Part shown: positions 1 through 12,200 of the stretch, in pieces
Position numbering within the stretch: position 1 is the first letter of the stretch
How the letters are laid out: every line of letters starts with the position of its first letter
Assembly (NCBI GenBank): GCA_037893245.1
Contig: JBAIAA010000120.1
Location: 682,001-746,000 of the forward strand
DNA from: Crossaster papposus
Taxonomy: Eukaryota; Echinodermata; Asteroidea; Velatida; Solasteridae
Direction: 5' to 3'
Length of the DNA stretch: 64,000 nt
Translations under genes and position numbers: made by a program
The notes under the pieces: generated by a model
What the model was told of the DNA's origin: nothing
Databases searched by the model: none
Seen by the model: only the letters and a program-made list of their open reading frames with translations

Positions 1-835
1 CCTTACCCCTGCCAACAACCCTCTCTACCCCTCCCCGCCCCTACCCCTCCCTGCCCTTGCCAACACCCCTCCCTGCTCCTGCCAACACCCATCCTTACCC
101 CTTCCCCACACCCCTCCCTGCCCCTGCTAACACCCCTCCTTACCCCTGCCAACACCCCTCCCCGCCCCTGCCAACACCCCTCCTCGCCCCTGCCAACACC
201 CCTCCCCTCCCCTGCTAACACCCCTCCTTACCCCTGCCAACACCCCTCCCTACCCCTCTCCGCCCCCACCCTACCCCTCTCCGCCCCCACTCCTCCCCGC
301 CCCTGCCAACACCCCTCCCTCACCCCTGCCAACACCCCTCCCTCGCCCCTGCCAACACCCCTCCTTACCCCTGCCAACACCCCCTCCTTACCCCTGCTAA
401 CACCCCTCCTTACCCCTGCCAACACCCCTCCTCACCCCTGCCAACACCCCTCCTCGCCCCTGCCAACACCCCTCCTCGCCCCTGCCAACACCCCTCCTCG
501 CCCCTGCCAACACCCCTCCCCTCCCCTGCTAACACCCCTCCTTACCCCTGCCAACACCCCTCCTCGCCCCTGCCAACACCCTTCCCCTCCCCTGCTAACA
601 CCCCTCCTTACCCCTGCCAACACCCCTCCTCACCCCTGCCAACACCCCTCCTCGCCCCTGCCAACACCCCTCCTCGCCCCTGCCAACACCCCTCCCCTCC
701 CCTGCCAACACCCCTCCCCTCCCCTGCTAACACCCCTCCTTACCCCTGCCAACACCCCCTCCTCGCCCCTGCCAACACCCTTCCCCTCCCCTGCTAACAC
801 CACTCCCCTCCCCTGCCAACAACCCTCCTCCATTT
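1..835. repeat. C-rich minisatellite, about 22-bp unit
   Basis: Tandem variants of a roughly 22-bp unit built from CCCCTGCCAACACCCCTCC followed by TTA, TCG or CCTC. The array is cut by the window start and ends sharply near 835, where ordinary AT-rich DNA begins. The complementary strand has closely spaced runs of three to four G and could form G-quadruplexes. Long open frames across it are by-products of the repeat and are not genes. Confidence 0.95.
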
Positions 836-1307
836 TACCAATATGGCCTCAGTGCAGTGAAAGTATGTTTTGTCCATTTTTTTCTCATTTGACTTAGAAA
901 ATTGTTTTATAGTGTTATCAGATTTGGGTTGTTTACTTTATGCAAATCATTTGGTCATCAATATTCATAAGTATGTTCATGATTGTCTTATTCATATACC
1001 ATTTTTCCCGTCTGCCAATTGATTCTATTGTAACCTGTTCATCTTGTTATTTTTCTTCATGAACAATTCTTAAATTGTGCTGATAATCTTTTACATGTAA
1101 GTATTTTTTGCCGCATTTTTTTTCTCCAAATCTAACAAATTGCACAAATTAATTCGGGTGTTGGTTGACTAGATTATATGTTTAAATTTATTTTTCACAA
1201 AAATTTACATTCAACGTTTCTTCAGGGTTGCGAGCTACGGTGCCTTGGGTGCTTTTGAGGGATCCTTGGTTTCCTTACCAGAAATATATAATAATAATAA
1301 TGATAAT
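836..1307. other. AT-rich non-coding DNA
   Basis: I see no exon-like open frame with splice sites, no RNA gene and no clear repeat here, apart from a short AT-rich microsatellite near 1285-1305. Confidence 0.5.
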
Positions 1308-1650
1308 GAATATGTATATGGTTAAAATATGGGTCACATCATTGGTTTTATCCATGATGTCATAGTAATTTGACCAATGAGATTCCAACAGAAGATCATG
1401 AATATGTATATGTTTAAAATATGAGTTACATCATTGGTTTCCTCCATGATGTCATAGTAATTTGAATATGTATATGAATATGTATATGGTTGAAATATGG
1501 GTTACATCATTGGTTTTCTCCATGATGTCATAGTAATTTGACCAATGAGATTCCAACAGAAGATCATGAATATGTATATGTTTAAAATATGAGTTACATC
1601 ATTGGTTTCCTCCATGATGTCATAGTAATTTGACCAATGGGAGTCCAATA
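1308..1650. repeat. Four tandem copies of a ~92-bp repeat
   Basis: Four successive copies begin GAATATGTATATG and carry the landmark CCATGATGTCATAGTAATTTG. The second copy is cut short and runs straight into the third, and the last drifts after ACCAATGGGAG. Copies alternate between two variants (GGTTAAAATATGGG and GTTTAAAATATGAG), so a two-unit block was probably duplicated. Confidence 0.85.
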
Positions 1651-1791
1651 TAAACTATGTATGAGGCACAAGATTCTTTCATTCTTCAAGTTTTTTTGTT
1701 TTTGTTTTTAACCACCACATACTTCATTTTTAGTCTTTTTCATTTCATCACCTCGGATTGTCAACACTTAAACAAAAATCAAAGAAACTAT

Positions 1792-2207
1792 ATGTGACCT
1801 GTCATCACAAAATGAGCGTAAAGTCGCACGGAGTGATTTCCCAGTACGCCCAGTCAAAGTCAACATTTGAAGGGGTGGTCGATTTTGAGATTATATGGTT
1901 TTTTTAAAAATCAAATTAATCAATTCCCAATTTTTCAGGACGATCAGATAAAAAAAACAAAGTTTTTGAGACAATTTTGACTATGCCTTTCTTTGCGCGT
2001 TCACACAATTTCTCGCAAGAAATGCCTGTTTTCTCATAATCTCTGTATTAAGACTCCAGACTAAAAAATAAAAATAAAAACAATATTGAGTATCAAACCT
2101 CCAAGTGATACCATTGGAAAGCTCTGTTTCCACAGAATTTAGAAATACCCATATCTCAATTTTTGATTTTGCCGACTTTACGCTCATTTTGTGATGACAG
2201 GTCACAT
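1792..2207. mobile_element. Short inverted-repeat element, family A, copy 1
   Basis: The ends are inverted copies of each other for about 33 bp: ATGTGACCTGTCATCACAAA on the left, its complement TTTGTGATGACAGGTCACAT on the right. It is about 416 bp with no transposase, so MITE-like. A second copy lies at 4994-5421. No target duplication is certain, though the TA-rich edges allow a TA duplication. Confidence 0.85.
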
Positions 2208-2560
2208 TTTGGTTAAAGTTAATTATTAAAGAAAAAACCATTGTTCTGGGATTTGTTGTTTAACTTTAACATAACCTTTCTGGAAAATGGTGTTGGGTAC
2301 TTCACTAATTTCGCTAACAGTTTTCTTCTTTTACATAATTTGAAATACAGGGCACAGTTTTATGGTGGTGCTCTATGGCGAAAAATGTATGCTTACTCTA
2401 CCAAAAAATGATGCGCTTACAGTAAGCGTATTGCACATTGCACAAGTTAACTTCTGTGCAGACGTGCATCTCGTAGGCATCTGTGCTTACAAAGGTTCAC
2501 AGAATAATTCTTATAGCGCTGTTTCCACAAAATGGTTAACATAAGCACGGAATTTTGTGG
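2208..2560. other. Non-coding interval
   Basis: A 60-codon open frame near 2362 lacks splice context and resembles nothing I know. I see no supported feature between the two flanking elements. Confidence 0.4.
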
Positions 2561-2564
2561 TTAA

Positions 2565-2946
2565 AGGTAGGATACACCATTTGCAGATATTGAAAATATT
2601 TACTACCGAATTATTAAGAAATATCCTACTCATTTGAAAGTAAATAATGATTCTAGGCATCTAGCAAAATAAATGCGCTACATATCCTCTAATCATTCAA
2701 ACAAATTAAATTTTATAAAGAAAAATTTGCAATAGCCGGCGGCGATTGCGAAAAAACAAAGATAACATAAGAAAAACTGCTCGACGCCAATTTAAAATAA
2801 TAGCTGTTTTTCGTTCTTTTCACGGCATCCGTGGTTGTAAAACTTCAGAACTTAGTCAGTTAAACGATATTTACTATAAGATACAACCCCCCGTAAATCC
2901 ACCCATTCATGATAATTCAAGCAATCTCCAATGGTGTATCCTACCT
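2565..2946. mobile_element. TTAA-flanked inverted-repeat element, family B, copy 1
   Basis: It begins AGGTAGGATACACCATT and ends with the complement (AATGGTGTATCCTACCT). TTAA stands on both sides (2561-2564 and 2947-2950). At 382 bp with no coding capacity it is a MITE-like element; TTAA target use is typical of piggyBac-type transposition, which is an inference. Related copies are at 5955, 7801, 12294 and 35885. Confidence 0.9.
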
Positions 2947-3041
2947 TTAATTAGCAGAGACATGAAATTCAAGTCTTGATGATTATCCTCAGATTTAGAC
3001 AACTCGTACTGTTTTTCTCCCATTATTTCTTTGGGGGACAG

Positions 3042-3262
3042 GCCCTGGTTTTAATAACAAAGGCAAAGGCATTGACGACAGCATCGTAGCGGAGCCTCTC
3101 CGGCGAAACCGCTTCAACGAAGCCCTCATCTCGTACTTTGCCACCTTGGCGCGATCGGAAGACGAGGACGAAGTCGTCGACCTTGAACACGTGGAGTATT
3201 TACTGAACAGCGGAGCAGATATCTGCTGCACCGACAAACATGGACAGACAGTGTTGCACGAG
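3042..3262 (+). CDS. Channel exon 1 seen: first ankyrin repeat
   Basis: Flanked by acceptor GGGGACAG and donor GTAATG. The open frame (starting in phase with two bases of a split codon) reads through NRFNEALISYFATLARSEDE to an ankyrin-type segment, VEYLLNSGADICCTDKHGQT, ending VLHE. It does not begin with Met, so at least one upstream exon is expected. The acidic stretch SEDEDEVVDLE precedes the repeat. Confidence 0.8.
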
Positions 3263-6200
3263 GTAATGCGCGATTACTTTGTTATAAAGTCGTCAGTTTT
3301 TAAGCCGGCTCTATACCCAAGAGCGCCCTCAAGAGAAAACAATTTGAAACTGAATGATAAGTGAGGGCATAACACTCACAACTCAAGTTTATCTTATGGC
3401 AAACACGCCTTCTCACACTCTGCTGCTGAACTTTGGAACAGTCTCCCAATTAGTGTCCGTGATTCTACTTGTGTTGTTACATATTTAAGAGTAAACTTAA
3501 AACTTATCTTTTTCCTAAATAGTAGATTTAAGTTTTGTTCTAGTTTGTTTTTAATTTATCCTTTCTTTTGTTATGCTCATGTTTTGGAAAAGCGCAGTAT
3601 AAATGCCTGTTATTATTATTATTATTATTATTATTAAAGTGCGATTTTTAATTTTACTTTGTCCAACTTCCAAGTTATGAAAAAAAATGCAAAGAGAATC
3701 TGACTTTGAAATCATGGCACCTGGTGCGCTGTCATTTACAAGAAAAGTTAAATTTGTATCAATTTTTAACGATGGTCGGTACAAAACATGAAACAGGTGA
3801 CTGTCTCAAAATATACAACAAAATACTGACCCCAAGTGATGTATATTGTTACTATTTCATGTTTAATTGTTAGGCCGTACGCGCCTGGGAAACGGATGTG
3901 GCGTCGTTCTTACTTGAGAAGGGGGCTAAACCTAACCAAAAGGACCGCTACGGGCGCGCTCCCATCCACATTGCAGCAGCCGTTAACTACCCAGAGATGA
4001 TCATGTTACTCCTGGACAACGAGTATGAAAACGGTGAGGATTCTCTAGTTTAATTAACGTTTGGAGCGCCCTCTATTGTCTGTTAGAAATACTGGCAGGC
4101 AAAAACAAAATATGAGCGTTGCATTAAAATCACATCATTAAGGTCTTTTAGATAAAAGATAACGAAATTTAGGAAGTGTACACTTAGACTTAGTTGAATC
4201 TCTAACCTCTACTGGTTAGCCACAAATAATGGCAGGCAAAAACACAATGAGAGATTTCTGTTACAAATTTAAAAAAAAAATTGAAGTCTGTTGAATATCT
4301 GTGTTGAACTTGAACACATAGATGGATGACAAGAAAAGTAGTACATCAAAAGTGAACAAATGTGATACGATCAAGCAAAATCAGTCTGAAGTAGGCCCTG
4401 GTAATTTTTTTTATTTTTACATATTCTTTTGTAGCGTACTTCAGGCTCTATTTCAGTGAAAACCCCATGTGAATACGACCTTTGGTTAAAAAATTACAAC
4501 CATTTGAACACCAGCACGTTAAAAATAAAGAAACTGAGAAAATCATGTTTTTGTATAACTTCCCTTCTGAATTTGGTTAAAAGAGTATTTTCATGTGAAA
4601 GAAAAATATTATTTTGGCCCTACCTCAAAACAAGAATTGCCGAGTTCCGACTGATTTTGCTTGATCGCATCACAAATGTCCACTGTTTCTCAAAAAGTCC
4701 TCTTTAATCTTCAGTTGTGGATGTTTTTTAGTCCCTGTTGATAACCCCCCTCCCCCTCTCTTCGTTGCCACAGCCGATATTGAAATATTGACGGACGGCG
4801 AAAACCACACCCCAGTTCATTTTGCCGCTCGCAACGATGCGTGCCTCGCCCTGAAGACGCTTCACAAGATGGGGGCCGATCTTCACGCCAGAGACTACAA
4901 AGGACGAACGTCTCTGCAAATTGCCGCCGAACTTGGTAAAAAATGCCAGACGCGAGATTGAAACAAATACGCACATTGCTACATTGTACCGCTATATGTG
5001 ACCTGTCATCACAAAATGAGCGTAAAGTCGCACGGAGTGATTTCCCAGTACAGCCAGTCAAAGTCAAAATTTAAAGGGGTGGTCGATTTTAAGATTATAT
5101 GGGTTTTTTTAAAGACTAAATCCCCAACAATCAATTCCCAATTTTTCAGGACGATCAGATAAAAAAAAAAAAAAAGTTTTTCAGACAATTTTGACTTTCT
5201 TTGCGCTTTCACACAATTTCTCGCAAGAAATGCCCGTTTTCTCATAATCTCTGTATTAAGACTCCAGACTAAAAAATAAAAATAAAACAAATATTGAGTA
5301 TCAAACCTCCAAGTGTTATATACCATTGGAAAGCTCTGTTTCCACAGAATTTAGAAATACCCATATCTCAATTTTGGATTTTGCCGACTTTACGCTCATT
5401 TTGTGATGACAGGTCACATATCAGATTGTAACCAGCCAGCTGACCCCCAGCAAGCTCAGTGGTCGAGGGATAAGGGTCTGCACTTGCAAACAGAAGGTCG
5501 TGGGTTCGATCCCGACCTAAGCTAGTGGAGTTTTTCTTCAAAAACCTCAACCAAAAATAACAGAATTCCTCAAATTGTAGTTGATAATAAAGTGTAAATC
5601 TACAATGTATTGTTGTTGGTCATTTAATTTTTTTTACTAATGATTTTTTCCTCTTTTTTTTTAGATCGTAGCGAAACAGCCAAGCTTCTTCTTGAGCTGG
5701 GCGCCAACACTTCAGACATCGACAATGCCGGACAGACGGCACTGGTGAACCTTATCTGCAAGATGCCAGCTGTGGTAAGTTACAGCACCATCACGTGATC
5801 GTCACATGGTCATCACATGATTATCATGTGATCGTCACACTGCCATCACATGATCATCATAAGATTGGCACAAGGCCATCACAAGATTATCATAACTTTA
5901 GCTCATCGACTGCAAAACCGAAAACAATAACACTTCAATCTTCTTGTGTCTTAAAGGTAGGATACACCATTGGAATTATCATGAATGGGTAGATTTGGGG
6001 GTTGAAATCTATAGTTAATATCGTTTAACTGACCTGTTTGAAGTTTTACAATCATGGATGCCAAGGAAAGCAAAAAAACGGTGTTTGTATTCAACCGGCG
6101 TCAGGCAGTGGTTCTTATTTTGTTCTTGTTTATTTCTTGTTGATTAATCTTTTTTTTGTAGTGTCTTCAAGAAAATCAGTTTTGATGTCATTTTCTTGTT

Positions 6201-9200
6201 TAGGCTAAGGAGGCCCTTGACCAGTTCCACCGATGCGATCGGGCAAATCGTAAACAGTACTACGATCATCACTTTGTAGAACCAACAAAACCAGATGAGA
6301 AAACACCGAGAGCTAGATCGGCAGTAAGTATAAAAAACATAACGCGCCGACCTTCACAATAAATGCACATACATGTAATGTAGTATTAACCAGTTCGCGC
6401 CGGGATTATTTTAACATTCACCGAGCCGAGGCGCGGGATTATTTTTAGCGAAACTTGATCCGAGGCGGGTTCAGGCCGATGGTACCGGGAAGCACACCAT
6501 GACATTTTCGGCCTTGCTCGCTGCTGACAGACATTTCCGGCCTTGCTCGTGACGTTTTTATGTGTCATCCGTTTTGAATCTGGGGAAAACTTTGCGTGTA
6601 TATACGTCCTCCGGCGCGAACTGGTTAAATAAAGTTACAGTACACCATTTGTCCGTTGTTCATTTTTATTGATTCAAGCAGCGAAAGTTATCACAATCTA
6701 AAGAATGAACCTTGACAACTATCCTGATGTAGCTCTGTGAATACTGTATAATCCGAGAAAATAATATTCTCAGATTTTTTATTTTAACCAGTTCGCGCCG
6801 GATGACGAATATAAACACAAAGTTTTCCCCAGATTCAAAACGAATGACGCATAAACACGCCACGGGCAAGGCCGGAAATGTCTGTCAGCAGCGAGCAAGG
6901 CCGAAAATGCGTGGGTGTGCTTCCCGGTACTGGCGGCCTGAACCTGCTTCGGATCGAGTTTCGTTAAAAATAATCCCGCGCGTCGGCTCGGTGATGTTGA
7001 AATAATCCCGTCACGAACTGGTTAAACCAACTACTGATGAACATTTCCAAAAATGCGTCTCCGAGGCGCATTTTTGGACTTCTTTTATTATCTCTTTAAA
7101 ATAACAGCGTGTCTTTAAAATAACAGCGTGTCAAAAGAAAGAATTGCACAGGGTGTTTAGAGTCATTAATATCTTCACATCGAGCTATTATTTTGAACAA
7201 CAATTTGGTTCAAAAAATTTGGTAATTTGCAAAAGGTATATACTGTCCCTTTAAATCTGTAAATGACTTGACCTTTGACACAGCTACAGGTCATAGTTCA
7301 GTTCAACCAGTTGGACCTGATTCTTCATCCAGTGATACAGAGGTTAATCAAAATCAAGTGGAACAAGTTTGGACTGTAAGTTACCAGAATAGTCCTCTCT
7401 TTCTTAAAGGGATCGTATACGTTTGGTAATTATTCCAAAAATTAATGGCAATAAAAACTCACTTGGTAAGAAGTACAGCAGCTTTGGATAGTATAATGCA
7501 TTTTCAGAAACTTTTCACTTCGAAGTACTGCAGTTAGGGAAAAAGATATCACTTTTTATCTCCCAAAATTTGGATCTGAGAAGCGTTACTGCAGTGGCGT
7601 TTCTCAGATTGTGTATTCCAATGCAGATTATTCTTCCTGCGTAGACATAACCGCTCCAGATTTTTTCGGCAATATCTCAAAATCGCTTCCACCTTTTGAA
7701 ATGAAATTTTTACAGGCTAGTTTTATGGTGTATATTCATAACTATATAGGATTGAAACAAACGGTGGGTTCCAATTACCAAACGTTTACGATCCCTTTAA
7801 AGGTAGGATACACCATTTGCAGATAACGAACAATTGTACTACCGAACCATTAAGAAATATATGATTGTAGGCATCTAGCAAGATGATTGCGCTAGATATC
7901 CTATAATTGTTCCGAAAAATTGAATTTTATATAAAATAATTTACAATCGCCGGACGGTGATCGCGAAAAAAACAAGAATAACATAAGAACCACTACCCGA
8001 CGCCGGTTGAAAACAAACGCCTTTTTTTTTCTTGCTTTTCTCGGCATCCATGATTAAACGATAGTTAAAACGATATTTACTATAAAATACAACCCCCAAA
8101 TCCACCCATTCATGATAATACAAGCAATTACCAATGCTGTATCCCACCTTTAATACTCAAAAACCCTCATTTAAACCTCTGCCTAGTTGTGTCCAACCCC
8201 ACCCCCACTATTAATATTTGGTATATTTTGTGTGTTTTTTCTCCCTTGTACTCAGTTTTGGTGCGGTTGTACAAGTTTTCTTCAACCTCGTGTTCATCTT
8301 GATCTGGTCCGTCATCGCCGTCACCCTGCGAGTTAACGAGAGAATGACATTCCCCGACGACATTTGGCGAATCGTTCTCTGGGTTTGTACAAATGCTCCA
8401 GCAGTTCCGATTGTTTTGGGCGTCGCCCTGTTAAAATTGTCCGGAATAAGTTGTGACTGAGAGACGTTTACCAGCAACAGGAATAAAGTGTTAGGACTCC
8501 CGAAGAACTCCTCCGGAATCGCTTATTATGTTGTGCTTATTAATTTCTTTTGGAGAAGGTTTTAGGAAAGTCACTAATCTTAAAACGCTAATTGGAGCTT
8601 TTTTTGTGCTTTTTTTATATATTTTTATTCTAATTTTTAATTTCTGTAATTTTTGTTATTTATTTATTGATTAATATTTGTTTACTTTATACAGGCATTG
8701 GCTTTGTTGACCACAGGTTTCATGATAGCCCAGGAACTTTAAGAAGGTTTTAGGAAAACGTGAAAACTTGAAACGATAATTGTAGCATTTTGCTTTTTTT
8801 TGTATCTTCTTATTTTAATTTTTTTGTAATTTTTGTATTTATTTATTAATTATTATTTGTTTTACTTTATACAGGCATTGGCTTTGTTGGACACAGGTTT
8901 CATGATAGTCCAGGAACTTCAAGAAGTCTATGTGTCCAAGAAAAAGTTCCGAGTAAGAGATTAAAATTTGTTGTGACCCTATTGGTCAAAGAAGCTCAAA
9001 GCGCGTGCGTACAACATGAACATGAACGCGACTCGAGCGTGCCTAGTGTCTTCTCCCGAGTATAACTGCCGGTAGATTAGCCCATGCACGATGCCCGGTC
9101 GTGCTGTATTCTTGTAAAATCTTGCAGGTTTTTTAAGGCCGACTTATAACGCGCTCTCTATTGTCTTTGTCTCTAGAGATGGAAACAGTGGCGCATTAGC

Positions 9201-12200
9201 GAGATTAAGAAGGATCTCGCGTATTGTCATCCCCAGTGGCCACAGGAAGAGCATTATCTACAACAGGAGATTAATGAGATTAACGAGCAAGGGCCGGCCT
9301 ACTTCCGCGAATTCTGGTGAGTCTATACTCCAACTCTCAACTCTTAACCAGTTCGCGCCGTGATTATTTTAACATCACCGAGTCGAGGTGCAGGATTATT
9401 TTTAACGAAACTCGATCCGAGGCGGGTTCAGGCCGATGGTACCGGGAAGCACACCCATTACATTTCCGGCCTTGCTCGCTGCTGACAGACATTTCCGGCT
9501 TTGCTTGTGACGTGTTTATGTGTCATTCGTTTTGAATCTTTGCGTGTATATACGTCCTCCGATGTGAACTGGTTAATCCCAAGACTTCTATAATCCTCTA
9601 ATGTTAACCTTATCTCCTAATCCCTGATATACTAATCCATTGTAGCCAATACATGAATCGATTACCCAATTGAACACACACTGGTTACCTGTGTACACAA
9701 AGAAACTCAAAAACAAAAATTTAATCTCGTAAAAGTCCACAAGTTAATGTTGGGCGCGATCGGTGAATCTGCGCTATCACTCATTCGTGCAAAAATGCCC
9801 CTGCGCGACTGGCTGATCCGATAGGAAATCTCTGACTTTACTTCCCGTGGCTCTGCGCCATCGGTCGATCGTGGAAGAGTGTTTTGTCAAAGGGAAGTAA
9901 AGTCGGAGATTTTTTGACGGATCACCTGAACGTGCGAGCGCATTTCCGCAGGATCGAGTGTGCGCGATGTGCTAGATTTCAGAGAGTTTAATCTCGCATG
10001 AGAACTTAATCTTTCATAAGGAAACTTGCGTTTTACGTCAGTTCCAAAACCTTTCCATTTCTTGGGCAATTAAAAAAAAAAATGATTACTCTCGCATGCT
10101 TCTAGAAAACCGAGTCATTCACGGGTTCATTCTGCCTTGTGATTGGTCCATTTTGAATCACTCCCCCACAGGAACTATTTTGATTGGACAGTGTACTTTC
10201 TTCTCCTGGTCATCAGTGGTTTGGCGGTGGCCAGCCACATCGTAACCGACAACGATCAGCACGAATATCTCATCTCCTTACTCCAACTCTCAACTCTTAA
10301 CCAGTTCGCGCCGTGATTATTTTAACATCACCGAGTCGAGGTGCAGGATTATTTTTAACGAAACTCGATCCGAGGCGGGTTCAGGCCGATGGTACCGGGA
10401 AGCACACCCATTACATTTCCGGCCTTGCTCGCTGCTGACAGACATTTCCGGCTTTGCTTGTGACGTGTTTATGTGTCATTCGTTTTGAATCTTTGCGTGT
10501 ATATACGTCCTCCGATGTGAACTGGTTAATCCCAAGACTTCTATAATCCTCTAATGTTAACCTTATCTCCTAATCCCTGATATACTAATCCATTGTAGCC
10601 AATACATGAATCGATTACCCAATTGAACACACACTGGTTACCTGTGTACACAAAGAAACTCAAAAACAAAAATTTAATCTCGTAAAAGTCCACAAGTTAA
10701 TGTTGGGCGCGATCGGTGAATCTGCGCTATCACTCATTCGTGCAAAAATGCCCCTGCGCGACTGGCTGATCCGATAGGAAATCTCTGACTTTACTTCCCG
10801 TGGCTCTGCGCCATCGGTCGATCGTGGAAGAGTGTTTTGTCAAAGGGAAGTAAAGTCGGAGATTTTTTGACGGATCACCTGAACGTGCGAGCGCATTTCC
10901 GCAGGATCGAGTGTGCGCGATGTGCTAGATTTCAGAGAGTTTAATCTCGCATGAGAACTTAATCTTTCATAAGGAAACTTGCGTTTTACGTCAGTTCCAA
11001 AACCTTTCCATTTCTTGGGCAATTAAAAAAAAAAATGATTACTCTCGCATGCTTCTAGAAAACCGAGTCATTCACGGGTTCATTCTGCCTTGTGATTGGT
11101 CCATTTTGAATCACTCCCCCACAGGAACTATTTTGATTGGACAGTGTACTTTCTTCTCCTGGTCATCAGTGGTTTGGCGGTGGCCAGCCACATCGTAACC
11201 GACAACGATCAGCACGAATATCTCATCTCCTTCACGCGTCGCTTCATGGCCGTGTCCATCATTCCCATCTGGTTGCGATTCATGAAGTCGGCCCGAGCAT
11301 TCAAACAAATCGGTGAGGGAAATTGAAAACTTTAATGCAACTCTCCCCACCCCACCCCCCCCCCCCCCCCCCCCCTCGTCTCACACCTCACTCACGGGTG
11401 GCTTGTGCGTAAAGCGCTCGCCTCTCACCAATGTTGCCCGGGTTCGATTCCCGGCCTGGACCATAATTATGTGAGTAGAGTTGTGCGTTGGTTCTCTCCT
11501 GTGCCACGAGGGTTTTTCTCTGGGTCCTCCGGTTTTCCTCCCTCTGGAAAAATCAAACACTTTTGATCTCTGGCTGTGCTCCGTAGTCGTATACGAGTCG
11601 ATGTGGCCGGCTGCCAGGGGCGCCTTTACGTGCCAGCGGCTCAACCACGTTGTAGCCGCGTCCTTCGCAATTCAGCATACCAGCTGCGAGTAAGAATGAA
11701 CACCCTCCCCAATTATTATAACACGAAATAGCGTAACTTACCAATACACTACTAGCTGCGAGTAAGAATGATCACCCTCCCCAATTATTATAACACAGAA
11801 TAACGTAACTTACCAATACACTACTAGCTGCGAGTAAGAATGATCACCCTCCCCAATTATTATAACACAGAATAACGTAACTTACCAATACACTACTAGC
11901 TGCGAGTAAGAATGAACACCCTCCCCAATTATTATAACACAGAATAACGTAACTTACCAATACACTACTAGCTGCGAGTAAGAATGAACACCCTCCCCAA
12001 TTATTATAACACAGAATAACGTAACTTACCAATACACTATATACTTTCTTTTTTTCAGGACCATTTATCGTGATGTTGGGCCACATCGTCGGTGACATTC
12101 TGAAATTTGGCTTTCTGTACATGGAGTTCTTCATACCATACGGTCAGTTTCATGTCCAGAATTTATAAGCCTCGTGGTCAGGGATTCAAATCCAGTTGCT

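Larger units (their letters stand above)
9328..11232. repeat. 953-bp direct tandem duplication containing most of the S3 exon
   Basis: 9328-10279 is repeated at 10281-11232, apparently without differences where I compared them. Each copy holds a family D element, the rest of the intron, and the acceptor plus the first ~108 bp of exon 10. The crossover is at CATCTCCTT next to CTCCAACTCTC with at most 1-2 bp of shared sequence. In copy 1 the exon has no donor and runs into the family D element with a stop soon after. Confidence 0.92.

Noticed and set aside
3-833. Gly/Arg-rich open frames on the minus strand of the first 835 bp
   Set aside because: Translation of a minisatellite; no start context or exon borders.
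5448-5530. A working tRNA gene
   Set aside because: A and B boxes are present but no complete cloverleaf or terminator was seen; a SINE head is more likely.
8383-8460. Extension of the S1 exon to TGA as the true protein end
   Set aside because: The following exons S2-S6 continue a coherent channel in phase, so a premature stop here is more likely intron or an alternative end. The donor remains uncertain.
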